A stretch of 32,204 nucleotides of DNA from Betaproteobacteria bacterium. Lineage in GTDB: Bacteria; Pseudomonadota; Gammaproteobacteria; Burkholderiales; SG8-39. The notes under the pieces were generated by a model, which saw only the letters and a program-made list of their open reading frames with translations, was not told the origin of the DNA and made no database searches. Below are positions 1 through 6,056 of this stretch, one piece after another; the first letter of the stretch is position 1; every line of letters begins with the position of its first letter. The stretch is from assembly GCA_025356085.1 (NCBI GenBank), contig JANXUV010000219.1, positions 1 through 32,204 of the forward strand. Direction: 5' to 3'. The position numbers were made by a program, and so were the translations under genes.

Positions 1-75
1 CGCGCTGCGGTCGTAGCCGGCGGCGTGGCCGCGGTACTTGGCGATCGCCAGGGCCGGATCGGGAACGGAGCGCAT
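1..75 (-). CDS. Partial N-terminus, probable SAM-dependent methyltransferase
   Basis: Only the first 25 codons are in the window; the gene runs off the left edge. The ATG is at 73-75 on the minus strand, 37 bp downstream of the senA stop and in the same direction, so it could be the next gene of a senA operon. The visible residues end in KYRGHAAGYDRSA. A Tyr-Asp after a short helix of this kind is common at the N-terminus of class I SAM methyltransferases. This is a resemblance by eye only. No SAM-binding motif is visible, so the function is tentative. No clear Shine-Dalgarno sequence precedes it. Confidence 0.4.
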   Translation of the reverse strand, partial: MRSVPDPALAIAKYRGHAAGYDRSA

Positions 76-112
76 AAATAATATTACGGTGCGAACACGG
101 TTTCAGACGCGG

Positions 113-1189
113 TTATTTCAGCGCGCAGCTGCGAAAGCCGCAAAAAACATCGCCCCGATGTGGCTGGTAGAAGTTCCGGAACGTCGGGCGCAGCAGCCTC
201 GCCGGCGCGGCGAAGCTGCCGCCGCGCAGCACCTTGTGGTCGCCGAACCAGGGCTGCGAATACTCCTGGTAGGGATCGGCGACGAAGCCGGGATAGGGCC
301 CGAACGCGCTCGCGGTCCACTCCCACACACCCGCCGGGCCGATCCGGCCGGCCGCCGACGCGCACTCCCACTCGGCCTCGGTGGGCAGCCGGCGCTTCGC
401 CCAGGCGCAGTAGGCCTGCGCCTCGTTCCAGTCCACGTGCAGCACCGCCTCGCGCGGGCTCACCGGGATCCAGCGCTCGAAGCGGCGCAGCAGCCACTTG
501 CCGCCTTCCTTTTTCCAGTAGCGCGGCGGCCGGCCGCCGTCCTCGACGTATGCGAGGTACTGCGCATTGCTCACCGGGACGCTGGCGATGCGGAACGGTC
601 CGACCGGCACTTCGTGCGCCCACTTCTCGTTGTCGAACACGAAACCGCCGCCCGGTTTTGCGCCGAGCGCACAGGTTTGCATCTCGAAGGCGATATCGGT
701 CGCCGCCGGCGCGCCGAGGTCGAATTCCGCGTCCGATCTCTCATACGCGTAGCCGTGCGTCTGGCGCGTGTGGAGGAAGGCCTCGGCGTGCATGTCCTCG
801 TGGAAGGTCGCGAGGCGCAGGCAATAGCGCAAGTCCTCGTTCTCCGGCTCGCGCGCGGCGCGTTCCCGCACGCGCTCCAGCACGTTCGCCAGGTAGGCGC
901 GCGTGGCCGCGAGGCCGGGCAGCGGCAGGTCCCAGCGCGTGTCGTGAGGGACCGTCGCCGAATCGTAGAGCCGGTCGGCGTCCTTGAGGATGGAAGGCCC
1001 GGCGCCGCCGCCGGCGTCGTGAATCGACTTCCGGCGCAGGCACCAGTATTCCTGGAACCAGCCGAGGTGGCCGATTTCCCAGAGCGGCGGGTTGACGATC
1101 TTCAGCTTCGGCCCGAGCAGCCGCTCGCCGTCGAGATCCTTGACGACACTGAACGAGCGTTTCCGCGCATCGAGAAGGTCCGCTAACAT
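113..1189 (-). CDS. senA: Selenoneine synthase SenA (EgtB/OvoA-like iron enzyme)
   Basis: About 358 aa. The N-terminal DinB-like half carries an HxxxHxE iron-ligand motif (FHEDMHAE) and a conserved NPPLWEIGH segment with a further likely His ligand. The C-terminal half is a formylglycine-generating-enzyme-like (FGE) fold with LPTEAEWE and a VLRGGSF...R.F.QPHR tail. This architecture is shared by EgtB, OvoA and SenA. The divergent neighbour is SenB-like, which favours SenA, the enzyme that joins a selenosugar to hercynine with oxygen to form the precursor of selenoneine. I chose the ATG at 1189 because family members start just before the LLDAR helix. The longer ORF to 1378 would read antisense through senB; an ATG at 1228 is an alternative. 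The EgtD step that makes hercynine is not in the window. Confidence 0.82.
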   Translation of the reverse strand: MLADLLDARKRSFSVVKDLDGERLLGPKLKIVNPPLWEIGHLGWFQEYWCLRRKSIHDAGGGAGPSILKDADRLYDSATVPHDTRWDLPLPGLAATRAYLANVLERVRERAAREPENEDLRYCLRLATFHEDMHAEAFLHTRQTHGYAYERSDAEFDLGAPAATDIAFEMQTCALGAKPGGGFVFDNEKWAHEVPVGPFRIASVPVSNAQYLAYVEDGGRPPRYWKKEGGKWLLRRFERWIPVSPREAVLHVDWNEAQAYCAWAKRRLPTEAEWECASAAGRIGPAGVWEWTASAFGPYPGFVADPYQEYSQPWFGDHKVLRGGSFAAPARLLRPTFRNFYQPHRGDVFCGFRSCALK

Positions 1190-1226
1190 CGCGTGAAGTT
1201 TAGTCCAACCACGTCTAGCCCAACCC

Positions 1227-2177
1227 ATGGCCCGCATCGCGATCGTCACGCCCGCCCGCCCCGGCGCCCGCAACGGCAACCGGCACACCGCCTGGCGCTG
1301 GGCGGCGTTCCTGAGATCCGCCGGGCACCGCGTGCGGATCGCCACGGCCTGGGACGGCAAGCCCTGCGACCTGCTCATCGCGCTGCACGCACGCCGCAGC
1401 CACGATGCCGTGCTGGCCTATCGCCGGCGGAACCCGGCCGGGCCGCTGGTCGTTGCGCTCACCGGCACCGATCTCTACCAGGACCTGCCCGCATCGCGCG
1501 AAGCCCGCGAATCCCTCCGCCTCGCGGACAGGGTCATCGTGCTGCAGGAAGACGCGTTCCGGTTCCTGGACCCGGCCACGCGGCGCAAAGCCCGCGTCGT
1601 CTACCAGTCCTGCGATCCGCCGGTCCGCCATGCGCCGCCGAGAACGCGCTTTCGCGTCGCGGTCGTCGGCCACCTGCGCAAGGTGAAAGACCCTTTCCGC
1701 GCGGCGCTGGCGCTGCGGCACGTCGATGCGGACCTCGAGGTCGTCCAGGTCGGCGACGCGCTGGCGCCCGAATACGCCGCCGAAGCGCGGCGCCTGATGC
1801 GCGGCGACGCGCGTTACCGATGGCTGGGCGGCCGCACGCATACCCAGACGCTCGGCTGGATCGCGCGCAGCCATCTGCTGGTCGTGAGTTCCGTCATGGA
1901 GGGCGGCGCCAACGTGATTGCGGAGGCGGCACGCATCGGCACGCCGGTACTCGCCTCGCGGGTGTCCGGGAACGTGGGCATGCTGGGCAGGAGCCATCCC
2001 GGCTACTTTCCGGTCGGCGACGCACAGGCGCTTGCGCGCCTGATACGCAGATGCATGCAGGACGAAACATTCCTGCGCAAGCTCAAGCGCGCCGTCGCCG
2101 CGCGCCGCGCGCTATTCGCGCCCGCGGCGGAGCGCCGGGCATTGCGCGCCGCGCTGCAGATGCCGAAAATGCGCTAG
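1227..2177 (+). CDS. senB: Selenosugar synthase SenB (glycosyltransferase family, TIGR04348-like)
   Basis: About 316 aa and cytosolic. The GT-B-type fold begins with a MARIAIVTP strand and a GNRHTAWRWAAFLR loop typical of the family once annotated only as 'TIGR04348 glycosyltransferase', later shown to be SenB. Further motifs are VALTGTDLYQDL in the N-domain and VSSVMEGGANVIAEA, the usual donor-binding E-G...E block, in the C-domain. SenB makes the C-Se bond of a selenosugar from selenophosphate and a UDP-sugar and passes it to SenA. The gene is divergent from senA, with only 37 bp between the chosen start codons. No Shine-Dalgarno sequence is obvious. SenC (the SelD-type selenophosphate synthetase) is not in the window. 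Confidence 0.82.
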   Translation: MARIAIVTPARPGARNGNRHTAWRWAAFLRSAGHRVRIATAWDGKPCDLLIALHARRSHDAVLAYRRRNPAGPLVVALTGTDLYQDLPASREARESLRLADRVIVLQEDAFRFLDPATRRKARVVYQSCDPPVRHAPPRTRFRVAVVGHLRKVKDPFRAALALRHVDADLEVVQVGDALAPEYAAEARRLMRGDARYRWLGGRTHTQTLGWIARSHLLVVSSVMEGGANVIAEAARIGTPVLASRVSGNVGMLGRSHPGYFPVGDAQALARLIRRCMQDETFLRKLKRAVAARRALFAPAAERRALRAALQMPKMR

Positions 2178-2211
2178 TCCACCGGCGAGGAAGCCGACTC
2201 AGCTTCGATGC

Positions 2212-2242
2212 TTGACCCTCCCATTGTGGGAACCTTCACTCT
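2212..2242 (+). promoter_or_regulatory. CueR/MerR-type copper promoter with 19-bp spacer
   Basis: A -35 TTGACC (2212-2217) is followed by 19 bp and a weak -10 CACTCT (2237-2242). The long spacer contains the dyad CTCCCA-TTG-TGGGAA. MerR-family activators such as CueR act on promoters with 19-20 bp spacers holding a dyad of this form, and the E. coli copA promoter has the same TTGACC plus CCC/GGG arrangement. It lies 34 bp after senB and 27 bp before the CusF-like gene it should control. No CueR gene is present in the window. Confidence 0.7.
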
Positions 2243-2269
2243 TGCAGCCCGGCCAATGTTGGAGAACGT

Positions 2270-2563
2270 ATGGGAATGATTCGACATTTCGCCTTTGCCA
2301 CGATGCTTACGGCTACGTTGACGGCGACGGCGCAGCAACTCGCGGATGGAGAAATCCGCAAGGTGGACAAGAAGGCGGGAACTGTCACCATCAAGCATGG
2401 TCCAATTCCGTCTATCGACATGCCGGCCATGACCATGGTGTTCCAGGCCAAGGATGCGGCGATGCTCGATCGAGTCAAGTCGGGTGACAAGGTCAGGTTT
2501 CAGGCGGAAATGCTGGCAGGCGGCAAGGTGGTCGTAACCCGGATTGAACCCGCCACCAAATAA
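2270..2563 (+). CDS. CusF-like periplasmic copper-binding protein
   Basis: 97 aa. It has an N-terminal signal peptide (hydrophobic FAFATMLTATLTATA, likely cleaved near residue 20) followed by one CusF small beta-barrel domain (KVDKKAGTVTIKHGPI...MPAMTMVF). The family binds Cu(I)/Ag(I) through a His, two Met and a stacking Trp. Here the His and the MxM pair are visible, but the Trp position of E. coli CusF (NWPEMTM) is Met (DMPAMTM). GGAG lies 5 nt before the ATG. It is the first gene after the CueR-type promoter and the only intact protein of this copper cluster. Confidence 0.85.
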   Translation: MGMIRHFAFATMLTATLTATAQQLADGEIRKVDKKAGTVTIKHGPIPSIDMPAMTMVFQAKDAAMLDRVKSGDKVRFQAEMLAGGKVVVTRIEPATK

Positions 2564-2582
2564 AGAGGGCTACAATTCAGGC

Positions 2583-2732
2583 ATGTTGGTTCGCTCGCGC
2601 ATCCGCTCCACGTCGAAGGTCGTTCTGATTGCGCTTCTTTTTGCGCAAGACGAACAAATGCCCTGCCATGAAGAACCAACCCGGAATGCGAATATCTGCC
2701 TCGCGCATTGCCTGAGCACCGACCAGAGTTGA
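2583..2732 (+). pseudogene. Small Cys/His-rich copper-cluster protein truncated by the IS
   Basis: 49 codons remain. A basic N-terminus and short hydrophobic segment (VVLIALLFAQ) are followed by a metal-ligand-rich stretch with MPCHEE and CLAHC. It starts 19 bp after the cusF-like gene. Its stop codon TGA (2730-2732) is the first three bases of the IS terminal repeat, so the original C-terminus is lost. I recall similar small proteins at the front of betaproteobacterial cus operons, where they are longer; this is from memory and needs a search. It may alternatively be a functional short peptide. Confidence 0.5.
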
Positions 2733-2755
2733 GCTGACCGATCTTTTGTACCAGG
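2730..2755 (+). repeat. Left terminal inverted repeat of the IS
   Basis: It pairs with 3948-3975: TGA(G/A)CTGACCG(AT/GC)CTTTT, then TGTACC and GG with one base of length difference. Its first three bases act as the stop codon of the upstream truncated gene. Confidence 0.8.
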
Positions 2756-2767
2756 ACCGTTGTTACT

Positions 2768-3634
2768 CTACTGCACCATCTCCGGCTGCGCGAGCATGAG
2801 GGGCCGCGGGCTACAGGCCGCCGGCGCCGGCGGCCTGTAGCCAAGCGAGCTGTGAGGCCTGACCTCGTTGTATTCCCGCCGCCAGCGCTCGATCACGATC
2901 CTCGCCTCGTTCAGGCTGTAGAAGATCTCTCCATTGAGCAGTTCGTCCCTCATCGTGCCGTTGAAGCTCTCGCAGTAGCCGTTCTCCCAGGGACTGCCCG
3001 GCGCAATGAACAGCGTGTTGGCACCTACCCGCTGCAGCCATTCGCGTAGCGCTTTGGCGGTGAACTCCGGGCCGTTGTCCGAGCGGATGTGATCGGGAAT
3101 GCCTCTTCGGATCATCACCTCGGCCAAGAGCTCGATCACCTCCTGCGCGCCGATGCTGCGGGCGACCAGGATCGCCAGGCACTCTCGCGTGTGCTCATCG
3201 ATCAGCGTGAGCAGCCTCACCGGCCGCCCGTCATGGGTCCAGGTGGTCACGAAGTCGTAGCTCCAGACGTGGTTCGCGTGCTCAGCGCGCAGCCGTACGC
3301 AGCTGCCGTCGTTCAGCCACAGCCGTGCCCGGGGCTTTTGCTTCTTGGGCACTTTCAGTCCTTCCTTCCTCCAGATCCGGCTCACCCGGTCCTTGCCTAC
3401 CCGCCAGCCGCCCAGCTTGAGCATCCCCGTGATCATCCGGTACCCATAGCGCCCATACTGGCAGGCGAGGCTGACGATCGCCTGTGTGAGCAGGTCCTCG
3501 TCGGCCCGCACCGTGGGCACGTAGCGCTGCGTGCCGCGCGGCTGCGCAAGCAGCGCACACGCCTTCCTCTCCGACACCCCGTATTTGCCCCGAGCATGCG
3601 CAACCGCCTTGCGCCGCCGCTCGGGGCTTAGAAG
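2768..3634 (-). CDS. IS3-family transposase OrfB (expressed by -1 frameshift from OrfA)
   Basis: The ORF is open to 3775, but the biologically read part begins at the frameshift site, giving 288 codons of OrfB. It shows the HTH_21-like N-terminal region (RRRKAVAHARGKYGVSERKAC) and an rve integrase core with the DDE triad: Asp in WSYDFV, Asp in IRSDNGPEF and Glu in YCESFNGTMRDE. It catalyses IS excision and integration as an OrfAB fusion of about 379 aa. The catalytic residues look intact, so the element may still be active. Confidence 0.9.
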   Translation of the reverse strand, partial: LLSPERRRKAVAHARGKYGVSERKACALLAQPRGTQRYVPTVRADEDLLTQAIVSLACQYGRYGYRMITGMLKLGGWRVGKDRVSRIWRKEGLKVPKKQKPRARLWLNDGSCVRLRAEHANHVWSYDFVTTWTHDGRPVRLLTLIDEHTRECLAILVARSIGAQEVIELLAEVMIRRGIPDHIRSDNGPEFTAKALREWLQRVGANTLFIAPGSPWENGYCESFNGTMRDELLNGEIFYSLNEARIVIERWRREYNEVRPHSSLGYRPPAPAACSPRPLMLAQPEMVQ

Positions 3635-3906
3635 TTTCCCCCGGCTACGTCCTTCAGGATCGCCTTCTCCAGGCTCAGGTCCGCCACCAGCTTCTTCAGC
3701 CTCTGGTTCTCCCGCTCCAGATCCTTCATCTTCTTCGCCTGGTTGGCTTTCAACCCGCCGTACTCCCGCCGCCACCGGTAGTAGGTGACATCGGTGATTC
3801 CAGCCTCCTTACACGCCTGGGGGATCGACTTTCCGCCCGCCTGCAACACCTCGATCTGCCGCAGCTTCGCCACCACCTGCTCGGCACTGAACTTCTTGTG
3901 CGCCAT
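3628..3906 (-). CDS. IS3-family transposase OrfA (helix-turn-helix)
   Basis: 92 aa. It has an N-terminal HTH (KFSAEQVVAKLRQIEVLQ...ACKEAGITDVTYYRWRREYGG) followed by a leucine-zipper-like coiled coil (KKMKDLERENQRLKKLVADL) used for multimerisation. It ends LKDVAGGNF, as IS407-group OrfA proteins do. AAGGAG precedes the ATG. It supplies terminal-repeat binding for the OrfAB transposase. Confidence 0.9.
   Translation of the reverse strand: MAHKKFSAEQVVAKLRQIEVLQAGGKSIPQACKEAGITDVTYYRWRREYGGLKANQAKKMKDLERENQRLKKLVADLSLEKAILKDVAGGNF
3634..3640 (-). promoter_or_regulatory. -1 programmed frameshift heptamer GGGAAAC
   Basis: In the orfA frame the sequence reads G GGA AAC, a canonical X XXY YYZ slip site, two codons before the orfA stop. 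Slipping back one base joins OrfA residue 91 to LLSPERRR of OrfB. Frame arithmetic (orfA phase 0, orfB phase +1 on the minus strand) agrees with a -1 shift. Confidence 0.7.
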
Positions 3907-3947
3907 CTGCCTTCTCCTTCTTCCAAGTTGAACTCTACAACTCTCAA

Positions 3948-3975
3948 CCCGGTACAGAAAAGGCCGGTCAGTTCA
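3948..3975 (-). repeat. Right terminal inverted repeat of the IS
   Basis: Read on the minus strand it begins TGAACTGACCGGCC and matches the left end at most positions. It lies 42 bp upstream of the orfA start and so also forms the transposase promoter region. Confidence 0.8.
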
Positions 3976-4070
3976 TGATCACCGCGCCATTGCTTTCGAT
4001 GTTCGTCATTCCGGCAGCCTACCTACTGATGCGCCGCCGTTCTCAAACCCTGAAAGGAGAAATGAAATGA
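3975..4070 (+). pseudogene. C-terminal remnant of a CusA/CzcA-type RND metal efflux pump
   Basis: 31 codons in one frame run from the IS edge to TGA at 4068-4070, including LLSMFVIPAAYLLMRRR. This is the last transmembrane helix and basic tail typical of heavy-metal RND pumps (CusA-type). More than 95% of a ~1000-residue pump is missing. The stop overlaps the start of the following cusF remnant as ATGA, so the two were translationally coupled. The identification rests on this short but characteristic tail. Confidence 0.7.
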
Positions 4071-4327
4071 AGGACATGCCGATGAAGATGGGCGAAGCCA
4101 AGGCCGGTGATGCACACAAAGGCTAGGGCACCGTCAAATCGGTAGACGCGAAGAAGGGCACCGTGAGCCTCGCCCACGAGCCGATCAAAAGCATGAACTG
4201 GCCGGCGATGACGATGGCCTTCAAAGCGAAAGACAAGGCGATGCTCGAGAAGGTCAAGCCGGGTGCGAAGGTGGACTTGCGCTTCGAGCAGTCCGGCAAG
4301 GACTACGTGGCCACCGATATCAAATAA
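4067..4327 (+). pseudogene. Second CusF-like gene, broken by an in-frame amber codon
   Basis: The frame begins with a Met-rich stretch (MKDMPMKMGEAK), then meets TAG at 4124-4126, codon 20. It continues as a clear CusF domain: GTVKSVDAKKGTVSLAHEPI, then NWPAMTMAF with the Trp and both Met ligands, ending at TAA 4325-4327. One C-to-T change from CAG would explain the stop. There is no signal peptide before the Met-rich stretch, so the N-terminus may also have lost sequence. AAAGGAGA precedes the ATG. Loss of function fits loss of the pump next door. A downstream restart or amber suppression cannot be excluded. Confidence 0.75.
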
Positions 4328-4338
4328 GATACGGCACG

Positions 4339-4959
4339 ATGGAAAATGTCGACCCGGTCGTCAAGGAATACGCGCAGGCGGCGAAGGACTACGACGAGAA
4401 ATGGGCTTTCTACGTCGAAGCCACCACGCGCGAAACGCTGAAGCGGTTGCAAGTGCCTTCCGCCGGACAGGTGCTCGACGCCGGCTGCGGCACCGGCGAA
4501 CTGCTGTCGAGAATCGCCGGGCAATATCCGCAGGCGCACCTCTCCGGCATCGACCCGGTGCCCGAGATGCTGGCGGTGGCGAGGAACAAGCTTCCCGGGG
4601 GCGTGGAACTTCGCGTCGGCTACGCGAACGCGCTGCCGTGGCCCGACGAAAGCTTTGACGTGGTGGTGTCCTGCAACATGTTCAACTACATCACGCATCC
4701 CGTGCCGGCGATTCGCGAAATGACGCGCGTACTGCGGCGCGCCGGCAAGCTGGTCGTCACCGACTGGTGCGACGACTACCTGGCATGCCGGATCTGCAAC
4801 ATCTATCTGCGCCTGACCAACCGGGCGTACTACAAGACCTACCGGCAGCACGAATGCCTCGCACTGCTGGCCGAGGCCGGCCACCCGGACGTTCAAATCG
4901 AACGCTGCAAGATCAACTGGCTGTGGGGACTGATGACCGCGGTAGTGGTCAAATCGTAG
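4339..4959 (+). CDS. Class I SAM-dependent methyltransferase
   Basis: 206 aa, cytosolic. Motif I is VLDAGCGTGE (residues 45-54), with an acidic motif II region (LSGIDPVPEML) and motif III-like DESFDVVVSCNMFNYI. It matches the Methyltransf_11/25 type that acts on small molecules, quinones or lipids. The substrate cannot be read from sequence. It starts 11 bp after the cusF remnant and ends 17 bp before selU, so it is likely co-transcribed with selU. A link to selenium or metal(loid) methylation is a guess from context only. Confidence 0.8.
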   Translation: MENVDPVVKEYAQAAKDYDEKWAFYVEATTRETLKRLQVPSAGQVLDAGCGTGELLSRIAGQYPQAHLSGIDPVPEMLAVARNKLPGGVELRVGYANALPWPDESFDVVVSCNMFNYITHPVPAIREMTRVLRRAGKLVVTDWCDDYLACRICNIYLRLTNRAYYKTYRQHECLALLAEAGHPDVQIERCKINWLWGLMTAVVVKS

Positions 4960-4976
4960 AGCGTAAAATCCCCCGC

Positions 4977-6056
4977 ATGAGGCCCGTGGTTCGCACCAGC
5001 ATTGCCGTCGATTCAAATGCATTTCTGGAATTCGACACCATCATCGACACGCGCTCGCCGGCCGAATTCGCCGAGGACCACGTGCCGGGCGCGATCTCCT
5101 GCCCGGTGCTGGACAACGAGGAGCGCGCGCGCGTCGGCACCCTCTACAAGCAGGTGTCGCCGTTCGAGGCGAAAAAGATCGGTGCTGCGTTGGTGGCCAG
5201 GAATATTTCTTTTCACATAGAGAATTTATTCAAACAGAAACCGAAAACGTGGAAGCCCCTCGTCTACTGCTGGCGCGGCGGCAAGCGCTCGGGCGCCATG
5301 GGGCACATCCTGCGCGAGATCGGGTGGGATGCAAAAACGCTTGAGGGCGGCTACAAGGCCTACCGGCGCTACGTGGTGGAGGCGCTGTCCGAACTGCCGG
5401 CGCGCTTCAGCTTCCGCGTCATCCACGGCGTCACCGGCAGCGGCAAGAGCCGCCTGCTGCGCGCGCTCGGCGCGGCCGGGGCGCAGGTGCTGGACCTCGA
5501 GGACCTCGCCGCGCATCGCGGCTCTGTGCTCGGCAACCTGCCGGAGCGGCCGCAGCCGTCGCAGAAGATGTTCGAAAGTCTTTTGTTGAAAAATCTCCTG
5601 AATTTCAATAAATCAAAAGAAATTTATGTAGAGGGCGAATCGAAAAAGATCGGCCAGCTGCAGGTACCGGCGGCGCTGATCGAGCGCATGCGCGCGAGCG
5701 AATGCCTGTCGCTGCAGACCGATACCGCGACGCGCGTGGCGCTGCTGATGGACGAGTACCGGCATTTCTTCTCCGACCTCGCCCTGCTGGGCGCGCAGCT
5801 CGATTGCCTGGCCGCCCTGCACGGGCGCGAACGGGTCGGCGAATGGAAGGCGCTCGCGACGGCCGGGGAATGGCCGGTGCTGGTCGCGCGGCTGCTGCAA
5901 GACCACTACGACGCCGCCTACCGGCGCTCTGCCGCGCACAACTTCCCGCGCCTCGCCCAGGCACGGGCGTTCACGCTGAATTCAGCGGAACAACCGGCAA
6001 TCGACCTGCTTGCGCGAAGCATATTGCGCGCCCGCGCTGAGGCAGTCCCGGCCTAG
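4977..6056 (+). CDS. selU: tRNA 2-selenouridine synthase (SelU/MnmH)
   Basis: 359 aa. The N-terminal rhodanese domain has its active Cys at about residue 98 in VYCWRGGKRSG. The C-terminal P-loop domain has GVTGSGKS at 151-158. The enzyme replaces sulfur with selenium in the wobble 2-thiouridine of tRNA-Lys, -Glu and -Gln, through a geranylated intermediate, using selenophosphate from SelD. The ORF extends upstream to 4767, but the ATG at 4977 gives the family's normal N-terminus. Two stretches (near 5197-5250 and 5575-5640) are AT-rich in codon use compared with the rest. Its stop overlaps the convergent permease stop in a shared CTAG. Confidence 0.93.
   Translation: MRPVVRTSIAVDSNAFLEFDTIIDTRSPAEFAEDHVPGAISCPVLDNEERARVGTLYKQVSPFEAKKIGAALVARNISFHIENLFKQKPKTWKPLVYCWRGGKRSGAMGHILREIGWDAKTLEGGYKAYRRYVVEALSELPARFSFRVIHGVTGSGKSRLLRALGAAGAQVLDLEDLAAHRGSVLGNLPERPQPSQKMFESLLLKNLLNFNKSKEIYVEGESKKIGQLQVPAALIERMRASECLSLQTDTATRVALLMDEYRHFFSDLALLGAQLDCLAALHGRERVGEWKALATAGEWPVLVARLLQDHYDAAYRRSAAHNFPRLAQARAFTLNSAEQPAIDLLARSILRARAEAVPA

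Larger units (their letters stand above)
2730..3975 (-). mobile_element. IS3-family insertion sequence (IS407-group-like), intact
   Basis: 1246 bp, bounded by imperfect inverted repeats. The left end is TGAGCTGACCGATCTTTTGT and the right end, read inwards, is TGAACTGACCGGCCTTTTCT; both continue into GTACC-GG. It encodes orfA and orfB on the minus strand in a -1 relation, with a slippery heptamer at the end of orfA, and the DDE residues are present. The bases next to the two ends (GAGT on the left, TGAT on the right) do not match, so no target duplication is visible. The flanking genes look like the front and the back of one cus operon, so the element probably marks a deletion. Confidence 0.9.

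Noticed and set aside
38-1186. 382-aa plus-strand ORF opposite senA
   Set aside because: It is antisense to a clear SenA frame, has Arg/Ala-rich composition typical of high-GC shadow frames, and has no recognisable motif.
4124-4126. In-frame stop in cusF as a selenocysteine codon, given the selenium context
   Set aside because: The codon is TAG, not TGA, and the expected residue is not a Cys or Sec position, so a nonsense mutation is simpler.
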